From Paraburkholderia sp. BCC1885 (lineage in GTDB: Bacteria > Pseudomonadota > Gammaproteobacteria > Burkholderiales > Burkholderiaceae), in assembly GCF_900996235.1 (NCBI RefSeq), contig NZ_CAAJGM010000208.1, forward strand, positions 372,001 to 436,000: 64,000 nt of DNA, written 5' to 3'. This document shows positions 8,029 to 16,046 of the stretch, piece after piece (position 1 is the stretch's first letter; every line of letters begins with the position of its first letter). A program made the translations under genes and the position numbers. Below the pieces are notes generated by a model that was not told the origin of the DNA, made no database searches, and saw only the letters and a program-made list of their open reading frames with translations.

Positions 8029-8045
8029 GCGTTTACGGCCACCAC

Positions 8046-8525
8046 ATGACTGTCGAACAAATCCACGAAGAGAAAGAAACGCTGTCGGTCGAAGTGAACA
8101 TTCCCGGCCATGACCCGCGCACCACGACCGCACTATTCACGCGCACTCGCAAAGAGCTGATCGCGCGCGACGGCCGCTGCTTCATCTGCAATGCCACAGC
8201 CGAGGAATCTGGCCATCCGCTCGAAGCCCACCACCACCCCATCGAGCGCTCGCTCGCAGAACTCATCGACTGGGACCGATTCAAGGCAGATGCGCGGGCC
8301 GGCGTCTGGGGAGAAAAGGTACGCGCATTCGACTGGGACAACTTCACCGACTGGACGCAGTTCGTTGACGACATGACTGTGAACGGCATGTTGCTCTGCA
8401 AGGCCCATCACATCGGGAAAGACGAAGGACTGCACACGATGCCCTTCCCCCTATGGGTAGCGCAGAAGTACGCCAAGGAGGGCTATCAATTCTCCGCAAT
8501 CGAAGTCATCCACCACCAGCAATAG
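8046..8525 (+). CDS. Zinc-binding HNH-like phage protein
   Basis: This 159-residue protein has a metal-site pattern: Cys45-x2-Cys48 (RCFICNA), then AHHHP at 62-64, then NGMLLCKAHH with Cys118 and His121-122. That is the CxxC...H...N...CxxH arrangement of HNH endonuclease-like folds, so nicking or binding of DNA is possible. The insert between the second and third elements (residues 65-112) is longer than in minimal HNH domains. HNH proteins are often near packaging genes, but here the gene sits in the lysis/accessory region. A zinc-stabilised structural or regulatory role is equally possible. Confidence 0.45.
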   Translation: MTVEQIHEEKETLSVEVNIPGHDPRTTTALFTRTRKELIARDGRCFICNATAEESGHPLEAHHHPIERSLAELIDWDRFKADARAGVWGEKVRAFDWDNFTDWTQFVDDMTVNGMLLCKAHHIGKDEGLHTMPFPLWVAQKYAKEGYQFSAIEVIHHQQ

Positions 8526-8533
8526 GAGCATCC

Positions 8534-8731
8534 ATGAGTGATCTCATCAAGCCCGTCTCGGTCGGCCTGCTGTTCGTGTTTCTGGCCGTCTGCGACTTCC
8601 TGCACATCAACGATCCAATGCTGCGCGATGCCGCGTTTGGAATGATCGGCATCATTACCGGATGGCACGGTGTGCTCTCGCTGCCGATCAGCCTCGGCAA
8701 GCCTGCAGCACCCGCAACACCGGCATCGTGA
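8534..8731 (+). CDS. Small phage membrane protein, possible holin
   Basis: This 65-residue protein has two hydrophobic stretches (VSVGLLFVFLAVCDFL and AAFGMIGIITGWHGVLSL) and a short Pro/Ala tail. An AGGAG Shine-Dalgarno precedes the ATG. Size, two membrane segments and position near the lysozyme fit a class II holin, but no motif proves it. Its stop overlaps the GTG start of the next small membrane protein (GTGA). Confidence 0.5.
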   Translation: MSDLIKPVSVGLLFVFLAVCDFLHINDPMLRDAAFGMIGIITGWHGVLSLPISLGKPAAPATPAS

Positions 8732-8967
8732 TCCGCTGCCGCTTCGTTGTTGCATTGCTGTGCTGGATGGCGCTGATGATTGTCCTGAGTTTTATGTTTG
8801 TTGGCTGCGTTCAGGTCGTCGTGCTTCCGGTAGTCAATCCGACGACCTACGACGCTTCGTGCTGCGTGGCCTACGTCGAACTCAACCGCTCCACCACCGG
8901 CAGTCTCGAGATGCAGAAGACCGCCAAAACCTGGTCGATCAGCACCAAGCTTCACTTCCAGTTTTAA
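8728..8967 (+). CDS. Small phage lipoprotein, possible spanin-like
   Basis: The 79-residue product starts at a GTG overlapping the previous stop. It has a strong hydrophobic N-terminus ending in SFMFVGC, a plausible lipobox, followed by about 50 polar residues including a Cys pair (SCCVAY). A short outer-membrane lipoprotein beside holin-like and lysozyme genes suggests an o-spanin-like role. The Pro-rich sequence usual for Rz1 proteins is missing, and no i-spanin partner is evident, so the role stays open. Confidence 0.45.
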   Translation: MIRCRFVVALLCWMALMIVLSFMFVGCVQVVVLPVVNPTTYDASCCVAYVELNRSTTGSLEMQKTAKTWSISTKLHFQF

Positions 8968-9006
8968 TCCCCCGCCGCGCCCGCGGCACCCTCTGAAGGA
9001 ATCACC

Positions 9007-9327
9007 ATGTTCAAGAAACTATGCCTCGCGGCAGCTCTTGTCGCGTCTATTGCCGGCTGTACCGCTGCACAAATCCAGACTGCCGGCGCAAACGTCGCGG
9101 CAGTCAATGGCGCTGCTGCTGGCGCACTGCAGACCGTCGCGACCTCGATCGTCGCCGCGTGTCCGGCTGGCGAAGCGTTTGCAAGCGCTGCCGCTGCGGC
9201 TACCGCACTGCCTGACGTCGCACTCGCAGAAGATGCGAATGGCCTGTTCTGCGCATTGAACAAGGCGATCGTCGCGACTGCGCCGGCTAGCGCTCCGGTT
9301 GCTGCTTCGGCACCTGCGAGCAAGTAA
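9007..9327 (+). CDS. Ala-rich phage-encoded lipoprotein
   Basis: This 106-residue protein has a clear lipoprotein signal (MFKKLCLAAALVASIAGC). The mature part is about half Ala, Thr and Val, with two further Cys residues that could pair. The Shine-Dalgarno (GAAGGA) is well placed. The last base of its stop is the first of the lipase start (TAATG), so the two are coupled. No known domain is visible. Possibilities include a surface-exclusion protein or a partner of the lipase. Confidence 0.55.
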   Translation: MFKKLCLAAALVASIAGCTAAQIQTAGANVAAVNGAAAGALQTVATSIVAACPAGEAFASAAAAATALPDVALAEDANGLFCALNKAIVATAPASAPVAASAPASK

Positions 9328-9914
9328 TGAACGTCAGGGACTACGCCGCCCTGGCCCAACTCGCCTATGATGCCCCTCCAGATATTGGCATCGCAGACAG
9401 CGCCTCCCGTGCGATCGTGCGGGATACGGCGGGCGGGCTGGTTGTGGCGTTTCGCGGCTCTGATGACGTCGATTCGTGGATTCACAATCTTGATGCCATT
9501 CCGATACCGGTCGCGGGTATGGGCGTAGTCCACGCCGGGTTTTACTGTGCATGGTCCGACTTCGCGTCCCAGGTGATTGCGACGATTGGCGAGAAGCCGG
9601 TAACGCTGGTCGGCCATTCGCTTGGCGGAAGCCTGTCTCTACTGGCTGCTGCTGCGCTTACCCTGGCCGGCAGTCCGCCGCTTGCCGTGTATGCCTTCGA
9701 ACCTGCACGCGTGAGTTTCGACTTGACCTTGCGGAACCTGCTCGCCAAGGTGCCACTGCATCTGTGGAGGAACGGTTCGGACCCGGTGCCTAACCTACCT
9801 CTTGGCGGCATGCACCCCAGACTGTTGACCCATATCGGCAAGCCGGCCGGCGTCCTGCCAATCGTTGCAGATCATCCGCTGCCGGCGGTCACGGCTAACC
9901 TGCCACAGGCTTAA
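9327..9914 (+). CDS. Class 3 lipase-like alpha/beta hydrolase
   Basis: This 195-residue hydrolase resembles lipase class 3 proteins. The oxyanion-side strand GLVVAFRGSDDVDSW is followed by the nucleophile elbow GHSLGGS, with catalytic Ser at 98. A downstream Asp (GSDPVPNLP) and a His near the C-terminus (ADHPLPAV) could complete the triad. No signal peptide is present. The gene is coupled to the lipoprotein before it. A lipase in the accessory end of a prophage is probably cargo expressed in the lysogen or an aid to lysis; the substrate is unknown. Confidence 0.65.
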   Translation: MNVRDYAALAQLAYDAPPDIGIADSASRAIVRDTAGGLVVAFRGSDDVDSWIHNLDAIPIPVAGMGVVHAGFYCAWSDFASQVIATIGEKPVTLVGHSLGGSLSLLAAAALTLAGSPPLAVYAFEPARVSFDLTLRNLLAKVPLHLWRNGSDPVPNLPLGGMHPRLLTHIGKPAGVLPIVADHPLPAVTANLPQA

Positions 9915-9988
9915 CAGCCTATTTCCTGTATTCGGCGGTTACAGTCTATCGGCTGTGTCGCTCACCCCTCTTAGCGCCTTCGCGCAAA

Positions 9989-10258
9989 TCAAATCCCGTA
10001 TTCCGCATCAAACTGCGCGCAATGCTTTATCAGCCGACGCTCACCAAGATATGTGATCCACAAATCGCCGCAGTTGTAGTGCATGGCGCTGTAGACATGA
10101 GCGCGTAACTCGTCCCTATCGGTGATAACGACATCTATAACCAACGCACCGCCTAAGGAAATAGATACCTCCCGCTTCTCGTCGCCGATCTGTACTGAAG
10201 CCGTGTAGACGGGCTCAAAGACTTCCAGCCGGTAGACATCGAATCTAGGCTCTTTCAT
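9989..10258 (-). CDS. Hypothetical phage protein
   Basis: This 89-residue acidic protein is not recognised. It is predicted mostly beta (VQIGDEKREVSISLGGALVIDVVI) with a Trp-containing C-terminal part (CGDLWITYLGERRLI). It has no signal peptide or membrane segment. It lies between the lipase and the integrase, in the same orientation as the integrase and 94 bases downstream of it, so they might be co-transcribed. The only alternative frames here are shorter and lack coherent composition. Confidence 0.45.
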   Translation of the reverse strand: MKEPRFDVYRLEVFEPVYTASVQIGDEKREVSISLGGALVIDVVITDRDELRAHVYSAMHYNCGDLWITYLGERRLIKHCAQFDAEYGI

Positions 10259-10352
10259 GCCGTCCCCTACTGATTCGCCCGTACAGCATCGCGCACATCA
10301 ATCGCCTACCTCGGTAGCGCGTCCTTTAGCCGAATCCGGCACTTCCTCTCCG

Positions 10353-11351
10353 TCACAGTCTGGCTGCAATATCCTCGGCAGACTCCCGATAATAAACCTC
10401 CTGCAATATCCGCAAATCCTTGTGCCCGCTGATTTTGGCGAGAGTCATTACGTCCACCTTGCGCGCCATACGAGTTAGTGCCTCGGCGCGAGTGTCGTGA
10501 AAGTGCATATCGACAAACTTGAGCTGGTCGCGAGCCTTACGGAAAAGCGCATCCAATGATGCCGATGTGACGGTAAAGCATTGCTCCCTGTCGGCAATCG
10601 GCTTCAGCAATCGCACGGCATGCTTCGATAGCGGAATTACGCGCGGTCTCCCAGTCAGATATTCCATCTTGTGGTGGACTGTCGCCGTCCGCTTTTTCAG
10701 GTCTAGCGAAGCCTTGCCGAGGCTCAGTATCTCGCCCGCGCGCATTGCCGTCCTGAGCCCTATCATGAACGCCAGCGCCACCTCCTGGCTCTTCGTCGCA
10801 GGCGCATGCCCCGTCCGGTATTTCAGGTGACGACACAACGGTCTGACTTCTTTCCACGGATCAACCCGGCGAGTCCGCGGCGGGCCCTCTTGCGGCACGC
10901 GGAACCCTTCGAACGGGTTGTGTTCCATCCAGTGCCATTCCTGCCTAGCTATCGTGAAGGCATTCCGAATCAGATTGACATCGCGTACGACCGATGAGGA
11001 TTTGACAACCTTCAGGCGCGCATCACGCCACTCAACCAATTGCGGGGTTTTGAACTCCGATAGCTTTAGTGCGGCGAGTTTTGGAAAGTCGGTAATGAAT
11101 GCCTCCAGCCGTAGAAATTCCGATCTCGAGCCTTGTTTCTGTGGGGAGACGTCCTCCCCATATTTACGCAACATCTCCGCAACCGTGTGGCGGTCACCCG
11201 GGGACTGGGTCTTCTGCGCCTGAAGTTCGATTTCCCGGGCGGAAGCCCATGCCTTGGCTTCGCGCTGCGTTCGAAGGATCCTGGAATCCCGAATGCCGCT
11301 AACATAGACCTGTGCCCGCCAGCCGTTCTTGTGGGGCGTAATGGATGCCAT
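10353..11351 (-). CDS. Prophage tyrosine integrase
   Basis: This 332-residue site-specific recombinase has an N-terminal arm-binding domain (ITPHKNGWRAQVYV, about residues 1-50). A SAM-like core-binding domain spans about 55-160, and a catalytic domain follows from about 165. The catalytic set is complete: Arg204 (LRTAMRAGEI), a Lys in the beta-hairpin near 228, His285-x2-Arg288 (HFHDTR), His310 (ISGHKD) and Tyr320/321 (EVYYRES). The ATG was chosen because arm-domain homology starts there; the frame runs further upstream only through the attachment region. It probably recombines at the tRNA 3' end located 150 bases beyond its start. Confidence 0.9.
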   Translation of the reverse strand: MASITPHKNGWRAQVYVSGIRDSRILRTQREAKAWASAREIELQAQKTQSPGDRHTVAEMLRKYGEDVSPQKQGSRSEFLRLEAFITDFPKLAALKLSEFKTPQLVEWRDARLKVVKSSSVVRDVNLIRNAFTIARQEWHWMEHNPFEGFRVPQEGPPRTRRVDPWKEVRPLCRHLKYRTGHAPATKSQEVALAFMIGLRTAMRAGEILSLGKASLDLKKRTATVHHKMEYLTGRPRVIPLSKHAVRLLKPIADREQCFTVTSASLDALFRKARDQLKFVDMHFHDTRAEALTRMARKVDVMTLAKISGHKDLRILQEVYYRESAEDIAARL

Positions 11352-11501
11352 GGGGAGGGGCTTGGGGAGTATTTGGGGAGACAAGTGTACAAACTTGCTC
11401 ACCCAATGGTCAAACGTGGCTGTACGGATGAACAGGTACGATCGGATAAGGCCTTGATTTACCGAGATTTCGCGTTGAGTGCGAATGTCCGATTTTTGGC
11501 C

Positions 11502-11530
11502 TGGTGCCGGGGACCGGACTCGAACCGGCA
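11502..11530 (-). other. tRNA 3' end with CCA, probable prophage attachment core
   Basis: On the minus strand this reads as a T-arm (GCCGG-TTCGAGT-CCGGT) followed by the acceptor strand CCCCGGC, discriminator A and CCA. Similarity to tRNA-Leu of the CAA/TAA type seems to extend upstream into GACGAAAATCC. However, no matching 5' acceptor strand (GCCGGGG) or D-arm is present in the next 100 bases, so this is not an intact gene. Beside the integrase it is best read as an attachment core or a damaged tRNA. Confidence 0.6.
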
Positions 11531-11998
11531 AGCTGTTAAGCGGCGGATTTTCGTCACACCACGTCTTTCGACGCCAGGAATACCGGGCGGCATTCCCGTT
11601 CGTGCGCTGGACTATGCCTTCACCATCGCGGCTTGACTGCACGGCACAACCAAACCGCCAGCACGCGCCGCCTTAGGCGCCCCCCGTCTAGTCTCTACAC
11701 CTTCCGCACCCTCGCATGCCTGCGACGGCCGGCTTGGCTCGGCGTTGCCTCGCTTGCGCGCAGCGCAAACAGGGGTTTCTCCGAATTTGAGGGGTTCTGC
11801 ACCGGCCGTTTCCGGTCGGGCACTCAATAGTTTAAGTCCGCTATGTTTACCAATTTCATCACCCCGGCAGGGCGGACGCGATTCTACCATTGCGCCGCCC
11901 GCGCACCAAACCCGCTCCGTCCGAGTCATCTGCCAGTCACAAAGCACCCCGATAATCGCTCGACGAAAACGTTTACAACCCGAGTGAAAACGACAGCG
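11531..11998. other. Boundary region between prophage and LacI-type gene
   Basis: No convincing gene is seen in these 468 bases. They contain a short inverted repeat (GGCGTCGAAAGACG) beside the tRNA fragment. Just before the regulator, AAAACGTTTACAACCCG resembles a half LacI-family operator and may serve autoregulation. Confidence 0.4.
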
Positions 11999-13051
11999 AT
12001 GACTCCCACCATCAAGGATGTCGCGGCACACGCCGGTTTTTCGATTGCCACGGTTTCGCGCGCCATCAATGCGCCCCACACCGTCAATCCCGTCACGCTC
12101 GACAAGGTGCGCCAGTCCATCGACGCGCTCAACTTCCGCCCGAGCCCGCTTGGCCGCCAGTTGCGCGGCGAGCGCACCCGGCTGATCGGCGTCATCCTGC
12201 CGACGATCGCCAATCCGGTGTTCGCGGAGTGTCTGCAAGGCATCGACGAACTGGCCTGCGCCAGCGGCTATCGTCTGATGCTGATGACCACCCAGTACGA
12301 CGCCGAGCGCGAGCGTCACGCCATCGAAACGCTGCGCGAGCAACGCGTCGAAGGCCTGATGCTGACCGTCGCCGACGCCGACACTCACCCGCTCCTCGAC
12401 GAACTCGACCACGACGGCCTCCTCTACGTGCTGATGCACAACGACACCGTGCGCCGGCCGTCGGTCTCGGTCGACAACCGCCAGGCCGCCTACGACGGCG
12501 TGCGCATGCTGATCGCCCACGGCCATCGCCGCATCCTGATGCTGGCCGGCACGCTGGCCGCCTCGGACCGCGCGCGTCTGCGCCACCTCGGCTATGCCCA
12601 GGCCATGCAGCAGGCGGGGCTCACGCCCGCCCCCGCACTTGAAATCGATTTCAATGCCGACGAGCTCGCGCCCTCGGTGCTCGCGCATCTGACCAATGGT
12701 CCGAACCGCCCCACCGCCCTCTTCTGCAGCAACGATCTGCTGGCGATGGTGGTGATGCGTGGTCTGCGGCGCGCGCGTCTGCAGATTCCCACGGACATGT
12801 CGATCCTCGGCTTCGACGGCCTCGCCATGGGCGAGTTGCTGCAACCGCCGCTCGCCAGCATCTGCGCGCCGAATCGCGAGATCGGCTGCGCCGCCTGGAA
12901 GCGTCTTCTCGCGCGCATCGACCAGACCTACACGGATGCCTCGCTCGCGCTCACACTGCCCCACAGCTTGCGCGAAGGCGCGACCATCGCCGCGATCTCG
13001 AACACCAGCGACGCGGTGCCGCGCATCCGTTCGATGCAGCCGCTGGTGTAG
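11999..13051 (+). CDS. LacI/GalR-family transcriptional regulator
   Basis: This 350-residue protein has a LacI-type headpiece (residues 4-25: TIKDVAAHAGFSIATVSRA). The hinge follows (SPLGRQLRGERTRLIGVILP), then a periplasmic-binding-protein-like effector domain with the usual NPVFAECLQGID and ALFCSNDLLAM motifs. The ATG immediately before the headpiece was chosen; the longer frame upstream has no domain. It stands 108 bases before the ABC transporter operon in the same direction and probably represses it until a ligand, perhaps the transported phosphodiester or its product, is bound. Ligand identity is inference. Confidence 0.85.
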   Translation: MTPTIKDVAAHAGFSIATVSRAINAPHTVNPVTLDKVRQSIDALNFRPSPLGRQLRGERTRLIGVILPTIANPVFAECLQGIDELACASGYRLMLMTTQYDAERERHAIETLREQRVEGLMLTVADADTHPLLDELDHDGLLYVLMHNDTVRRPSVSVDNRQAAYDGVRMLIAHGHRRILMLAGTLAASDRARLRHLGYAQAMQQAGLTPAPALEIDFNADELAPSVLAHLTNGPNRPTALFCSNDLLAMVVMRGLRRARLQIPTDMSILGFDGLAMGELLQPPLASICAPNREIGCAAWKRLLARIDQTYTDASLALTLPHSLREGATIAAISNTSDAVPRIRSMQPLV

Positions 13052-13159
13052 GCACGAGCATATCGGCGGCCTGGTTGTTCATCCTGTAGCGGCCCGCTCG
13101 ACAACCAGGAAACCTCCGACCGCCAACCCGACGCCTCTTCCCTTCCAAGGAGACCCGCT

Positions 13160-14242
13160 GTGACTCGCCGTTCCCTCTGCTTCGGTCCGCTCATGCGCAC
13201 CTTGACCGCGACGTTCAAACGCACGGGCGCCACCGTGCTGTCGGTCGCGGCCTTCACGGCCGCGGCTTTGACAAGCCTGATCGCCCCCGCCACGGCCTAT
13301 GCCGACGAAACCGCGATCTGCTACAACTGCCCGCCCGAATGGGCCGACTGGGCGAGCCAGATCAAGGCGATCCAGCAAAAGACCGGTATCCGCGTGCCGT
13401 TCGACAACAAGAACTCCGGCCAGGCCATCGCGCAGATGATGGCCGAGCAGAAAAGCCCGGTGGCGGACGTCGTCTATCTCGGCGTGTCGTCGGCTTTCCA
13501 GGCGAAGGACAAGGGCGTGATCCAGCCGTACAAGCCGGCTCACTGGGACGACATCCCCGCCAACCTGAAAGACCCGCAAGGCTACTGGTTCGCGATCCAT
13601 TCCGGCACGCTGGGCTTTTTCGTCAACAAGGATGCGCTCGAAGGCAAGCCGGTGCCGCGTTCGTGGGCCGACCTGCTCAAGCCCGAGTACAAGGGCATGA
13701 TCGGCTACCTCGATCCGTCGAGCGCGTTCGTCGGCTATGCGGGCGCGGTGGCGGTGAATCAGGCGCTCGGCGGCAGCTTCGACAATTTCCAGCCCGCTCT
13801 CGACTGGTTCCGCAAGCTCAAGGCCAATGCGCCGATCGTGCCGAAGCAGACCGCCTATGCCCGCGTGCTCTCCGGCGAAATTCCGATCCTGCTCGACTAC
13901 GACTTCGACGCCTACCGCGCGAAGTACAAGGATCAGGCCAACGTCGAATTCGTGATTCCGCAGGAAGGCACGATCTCGGTGCCGTATGTGATGAGCCTCG
14001 TCAAGGGTGCGCCGCATGAAGCCAACGGCAAGAAGGTGCTCGATTTCGTGTTGTCCGACGAAGGCCAGAAACTGTGGGCCAATGCCTATCTGCGTCCGGT
14101 GCGGGCCAACGCCATGAGCCCGGACGCCGCCGCCAGATTCCTGCCCGCGAGCGACTACGCGCGCGCCAAGGCGGTGGATTTCGGCAAGATGGCCGCGAAG
14201 CAGCAAAGTTTCGGTGAACAGTATCTTCAGGTGATGCATTGA
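13160..14242 (+). CDS. ABC transporter substrate-binding protein (Fe/phosphonate/polyamine type)
   Basis: This 360-residue periplasmic binding protein starts at a GTG preceded by AAGGAG. The signal peptide ends near AYADE (about residue 46). The mature part has the pattern of the AfuA/PotD-like family: PVADVVYLGVSSAFQAKDKG, then SWADLLKPEYKGMIGYLDPSS, then LSDEGQKLWANAYLRPVRAN. Members bind ferric ions, phosphonates, thiamine or polyamines, so the family alone does not fix the ligand. Downstream genes encode two permeases, an ATPase and a GpdQ-like phosphodiesterase, which points to an organic phosphodiester such as a glycerophosphodiester, or a phosphonate. Its stop overlaps the TTG start of the next gene. 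Confidence 0.8.
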   Translation: MTRRSLCFGPLMRTLTATFKRTGATVLSVAAFTAAALTSLIAPATAYADETAICYNCPPEWADWASQIKAIQQKTGIRVPFDNKNSGQAIAQMMAEQKSPVADVVYLGVSSAFQAKDKGVIQPYKPAHWDDIPANLKDPQGYWFAIHSGTLGFFVNKDALEGKPVPRSWADLLKPEYKGMIGYLDPSSAFVGYAGAVAVNQALGGSFDNFQPALDWFRKLKANAPIVPKQTAYARVLSGEIPILLDYDFDAYRAKYKDQANVEFVIPQEGTISVPYVMSLVKGAPHEANGKKVLDFVLSDEGQKLWANAYLRPVRANAMSPDAAARFLPASDYARAKAVDFGKMAAKQQSFGEQYLQVMH

Positions 14243-15063
14243 ACGACGTCACGTTTCCGTTGCGCTGGCGCATTGCACTGCTTGCGCCGGCGCTCGCGGT
14301 CTTTATCGCTTTCTGGCTGCTGCCGATGGGCGCGCTCGTGCAACTGAGCGGCAACGGCCACGCCTTCGACACCTACCGTGCAATGCTCGGCAACCCGCGC
14401 TACATGACGAGCCTCGGCGCCACCGTGCTGCTTTCCGCAGCTGTCACGGCCACCACGCTAGTGCTTTCCGTCATCTCCGGCCTGCTTTTGGCACGGCGCG
14501 AATTTGCCGGCAAACGCTTCTTGATGGCACTCCTAACCTTTCCGCTGGCGTTTCCCGGTGTGGTGGTCGGCTTCATGGTCATCATGCTGGCCGGACGCCA
14601 GGGGTTGATCGGCGCCTTGTCGCTAAAGCTCACGGGTGACCGCTGGGTGTTCGCGTATTCGATGAGCGGGCTCTTTCTCGGCTACCTGTACTTCTCGATT
14701 CCGCGCGTGATCGTGACCGTGATGGCATCGGCGACCAAACTCGATGCGTCGCTGGAAGAAGCGGCCCGTTCGCTCGGTGCGTCACCGTGGCAGATCATGC
14801 GCGACATCGTGTTGCCGGCGCTCTCGCCGGGACTGATCGCGGCCGGCGCCGTATGCTTCGCCACGTCGATGGGCGCGTTCGGCACCGCCTTCACGCTCGC
14901 CACCGATATCGACGTGCTGCCCATGACCATCTACTCCGAGTTCACGCTCAACGCCAACATGGTGACGGCCGCGGGTCTGTCGATCGTGCTCGGGCTCGTG
15001 ACGTGGCTCGTGCTGGCGTTGGCACGCAGCGTCACCGGCTCGGCGGTCGCCGCGAGCGCCTGA
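14239..15063 (+). CDS. ABC transporter permease, first subunit
   Basis: This 274-residue inner-membrane protein has six hydrophobic segments and the cytoplasmic EAA loop (LEEAARSLGASPWQIMRDIVLPAL) that docks the ATPase. It begins at a TTG inside the end of the binding-protein gene (four-base overlap), so translation is coupled. Sequence type is CysW/PotB-like. It would form the pore together with the next permease; neither has a catalytic function. Confidence 0.85.
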   Translation: MNDVTFPLRWRIALLAPALAVFIAFWLLPMGALVQLSGNGHAFDTYRAMLGNPRYMTSLGATVLLSAAVTATTLVLSVISGLLLARREFAGKRFLMALLTFPLAFPGVVVGFMVIMLAGRQGLIGALSLKLTGDRWVFAYSMSGLFLGYLYFSIPRVIVTVMASATKLDASLEEAARSLGASPWQIMRDIVLPALSPGLIAAGAVCFATSMGAFGTAFTLATDIDVLPMTIYSEFTLNANMVTAAGLSIVLGLVTWLVLALARSVTGSAVAASA

Positions 15064-15071
15064 GCTTGTCG

Positions 15072-16046
15072 ATGAACTCCGCGAATGATCAACCGCTCAT
15101 GAATTCCGTGACCCAAACCGCAAGGCCGCCGGCCCCACCACCCTCCGCACCCGCCGCCCGGCGCCGCGCTTTGCCTTATGTGTCGTCGCGCACGTTGCTT
15201 GCCGCCGCTCAATGGCTCGTCACCCTGCTGCTGTGCGCGTTCTTGATCGTGCCGGTCGTGATGTCGATTCTCGCCGGCCTGACCGTCAACTACTTCAGGG
15301 GTGTTGCGAGCGGCCTCACGCTGCGCTGGGTCATCGAGGTATGGACGCAGTATCACGACTCGGTGTTCCTCTCGCTCGAAGTGGCGGCGGCGACGCTCGT
15401 CATCACGCTTCTGACCGGCGTGCCGGCGGGCTACGCGCTGGCGCGCAGCAAGACGCGTCTGTCGCGCATCATCGAGGAGTTTCTGGTGCTGCCGATCGCG
15501 TTGCCCGGTCTCGCCTCCGCGCTCGCCCTGCTGGTGGTCTACGGCGGTTTCACGATGTTTCGCATGAGTGTCTGGTTCATCGTCGTCGGGCATGTGGTGT
15601 TCACGCTGCCGTTCATGGTGCGCGCGGTGGCGGCGGTCTGCGCGAGCGTCGATCTGCGCACGCTCGAAGAAGGCGCCGCCAGCCTCGGCGCCAGCTTCAC
15701 GCAGCGCTTTCTGACCATCGTGCTGCCGAACGTGCGGCCGGGTATCGTCGCGGGCGCGCTGGCGGTGCTGACGCTTTCCATCGGCGAATTCAACCTCACG
15801 TGGATGCTGCACACACCCGACACCAAGACCTTGCCGGTGGGCCTCGCCGATACCTATGCGTCGCTGCGCATCGAAATCGGCAGCGCGTACACCATACTGT
15901 TTTTCGTCATGACCATGCCGCTGCTGGTGGCGATGCAATGGCTCGGCGTCGATGCCACCGGCCAGCGCAGCGTCTCGTCCGGCAAGTCTGCCAGGCGCCG
16001 CGCGGCCCGTCAGCCCGTTTCAACCCGCTCTACCGACACGCCATGA
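15072..16046 (+). CDS. ABC transporter permease, second subunit
   Basis: This 324-residue membrane protein has a Pro/Ala-rich N-terminal tail and six membrane segments (first: AAQWLVTLLLCAFLIVPVVM). It has a clear EAA loop (LEEGAASLGASFTQRFLTIVLP). It is PotC/PhnV-like. The ATG eight bases after the previous stop was chosen, although another ATG nine codons later is also plausible. Its stop overlaps the ATPase start (ATGA). With the first permease it forms a heterodimeric channel. Confidence 0.82.
   Translation: MNSANDQPLMNSVTQTARPPAPPPSAPAARRRALPYVSSRTLLAAAQWLVTLLLCAFLIVPVVMSILAGLTVNYFRGVASGLTLRWVIEVWTQYHDSVFLSLEVAAATLVITLLTGVPAGYALARSKTRLSRIIEEFLVLPIALPGLASALALLVVYGGFTMFRMSVWFIVVGHVVFTLPFMVRAVAAVCASVDLRTLEEGAASLGASFTQRFLTIVLPNVRPGIVAGALAVLTLSIGEFNLTWMLHTPDTKTLPVGLADTYASLRIEIGSAYTILFFVMTMPLLVAMQWLGVDATGQRSVSSGKSARRRAARQPVSTRSTDTP

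Noticed and set aside
11502..11600. Complete tRNA or tmRNA gene
   Set aside because: Only the T-arm, acceptor 3' strand and CCA fit. No 5' acceptor or D-arm pairs with them, and the tmRNA tag region is absent.
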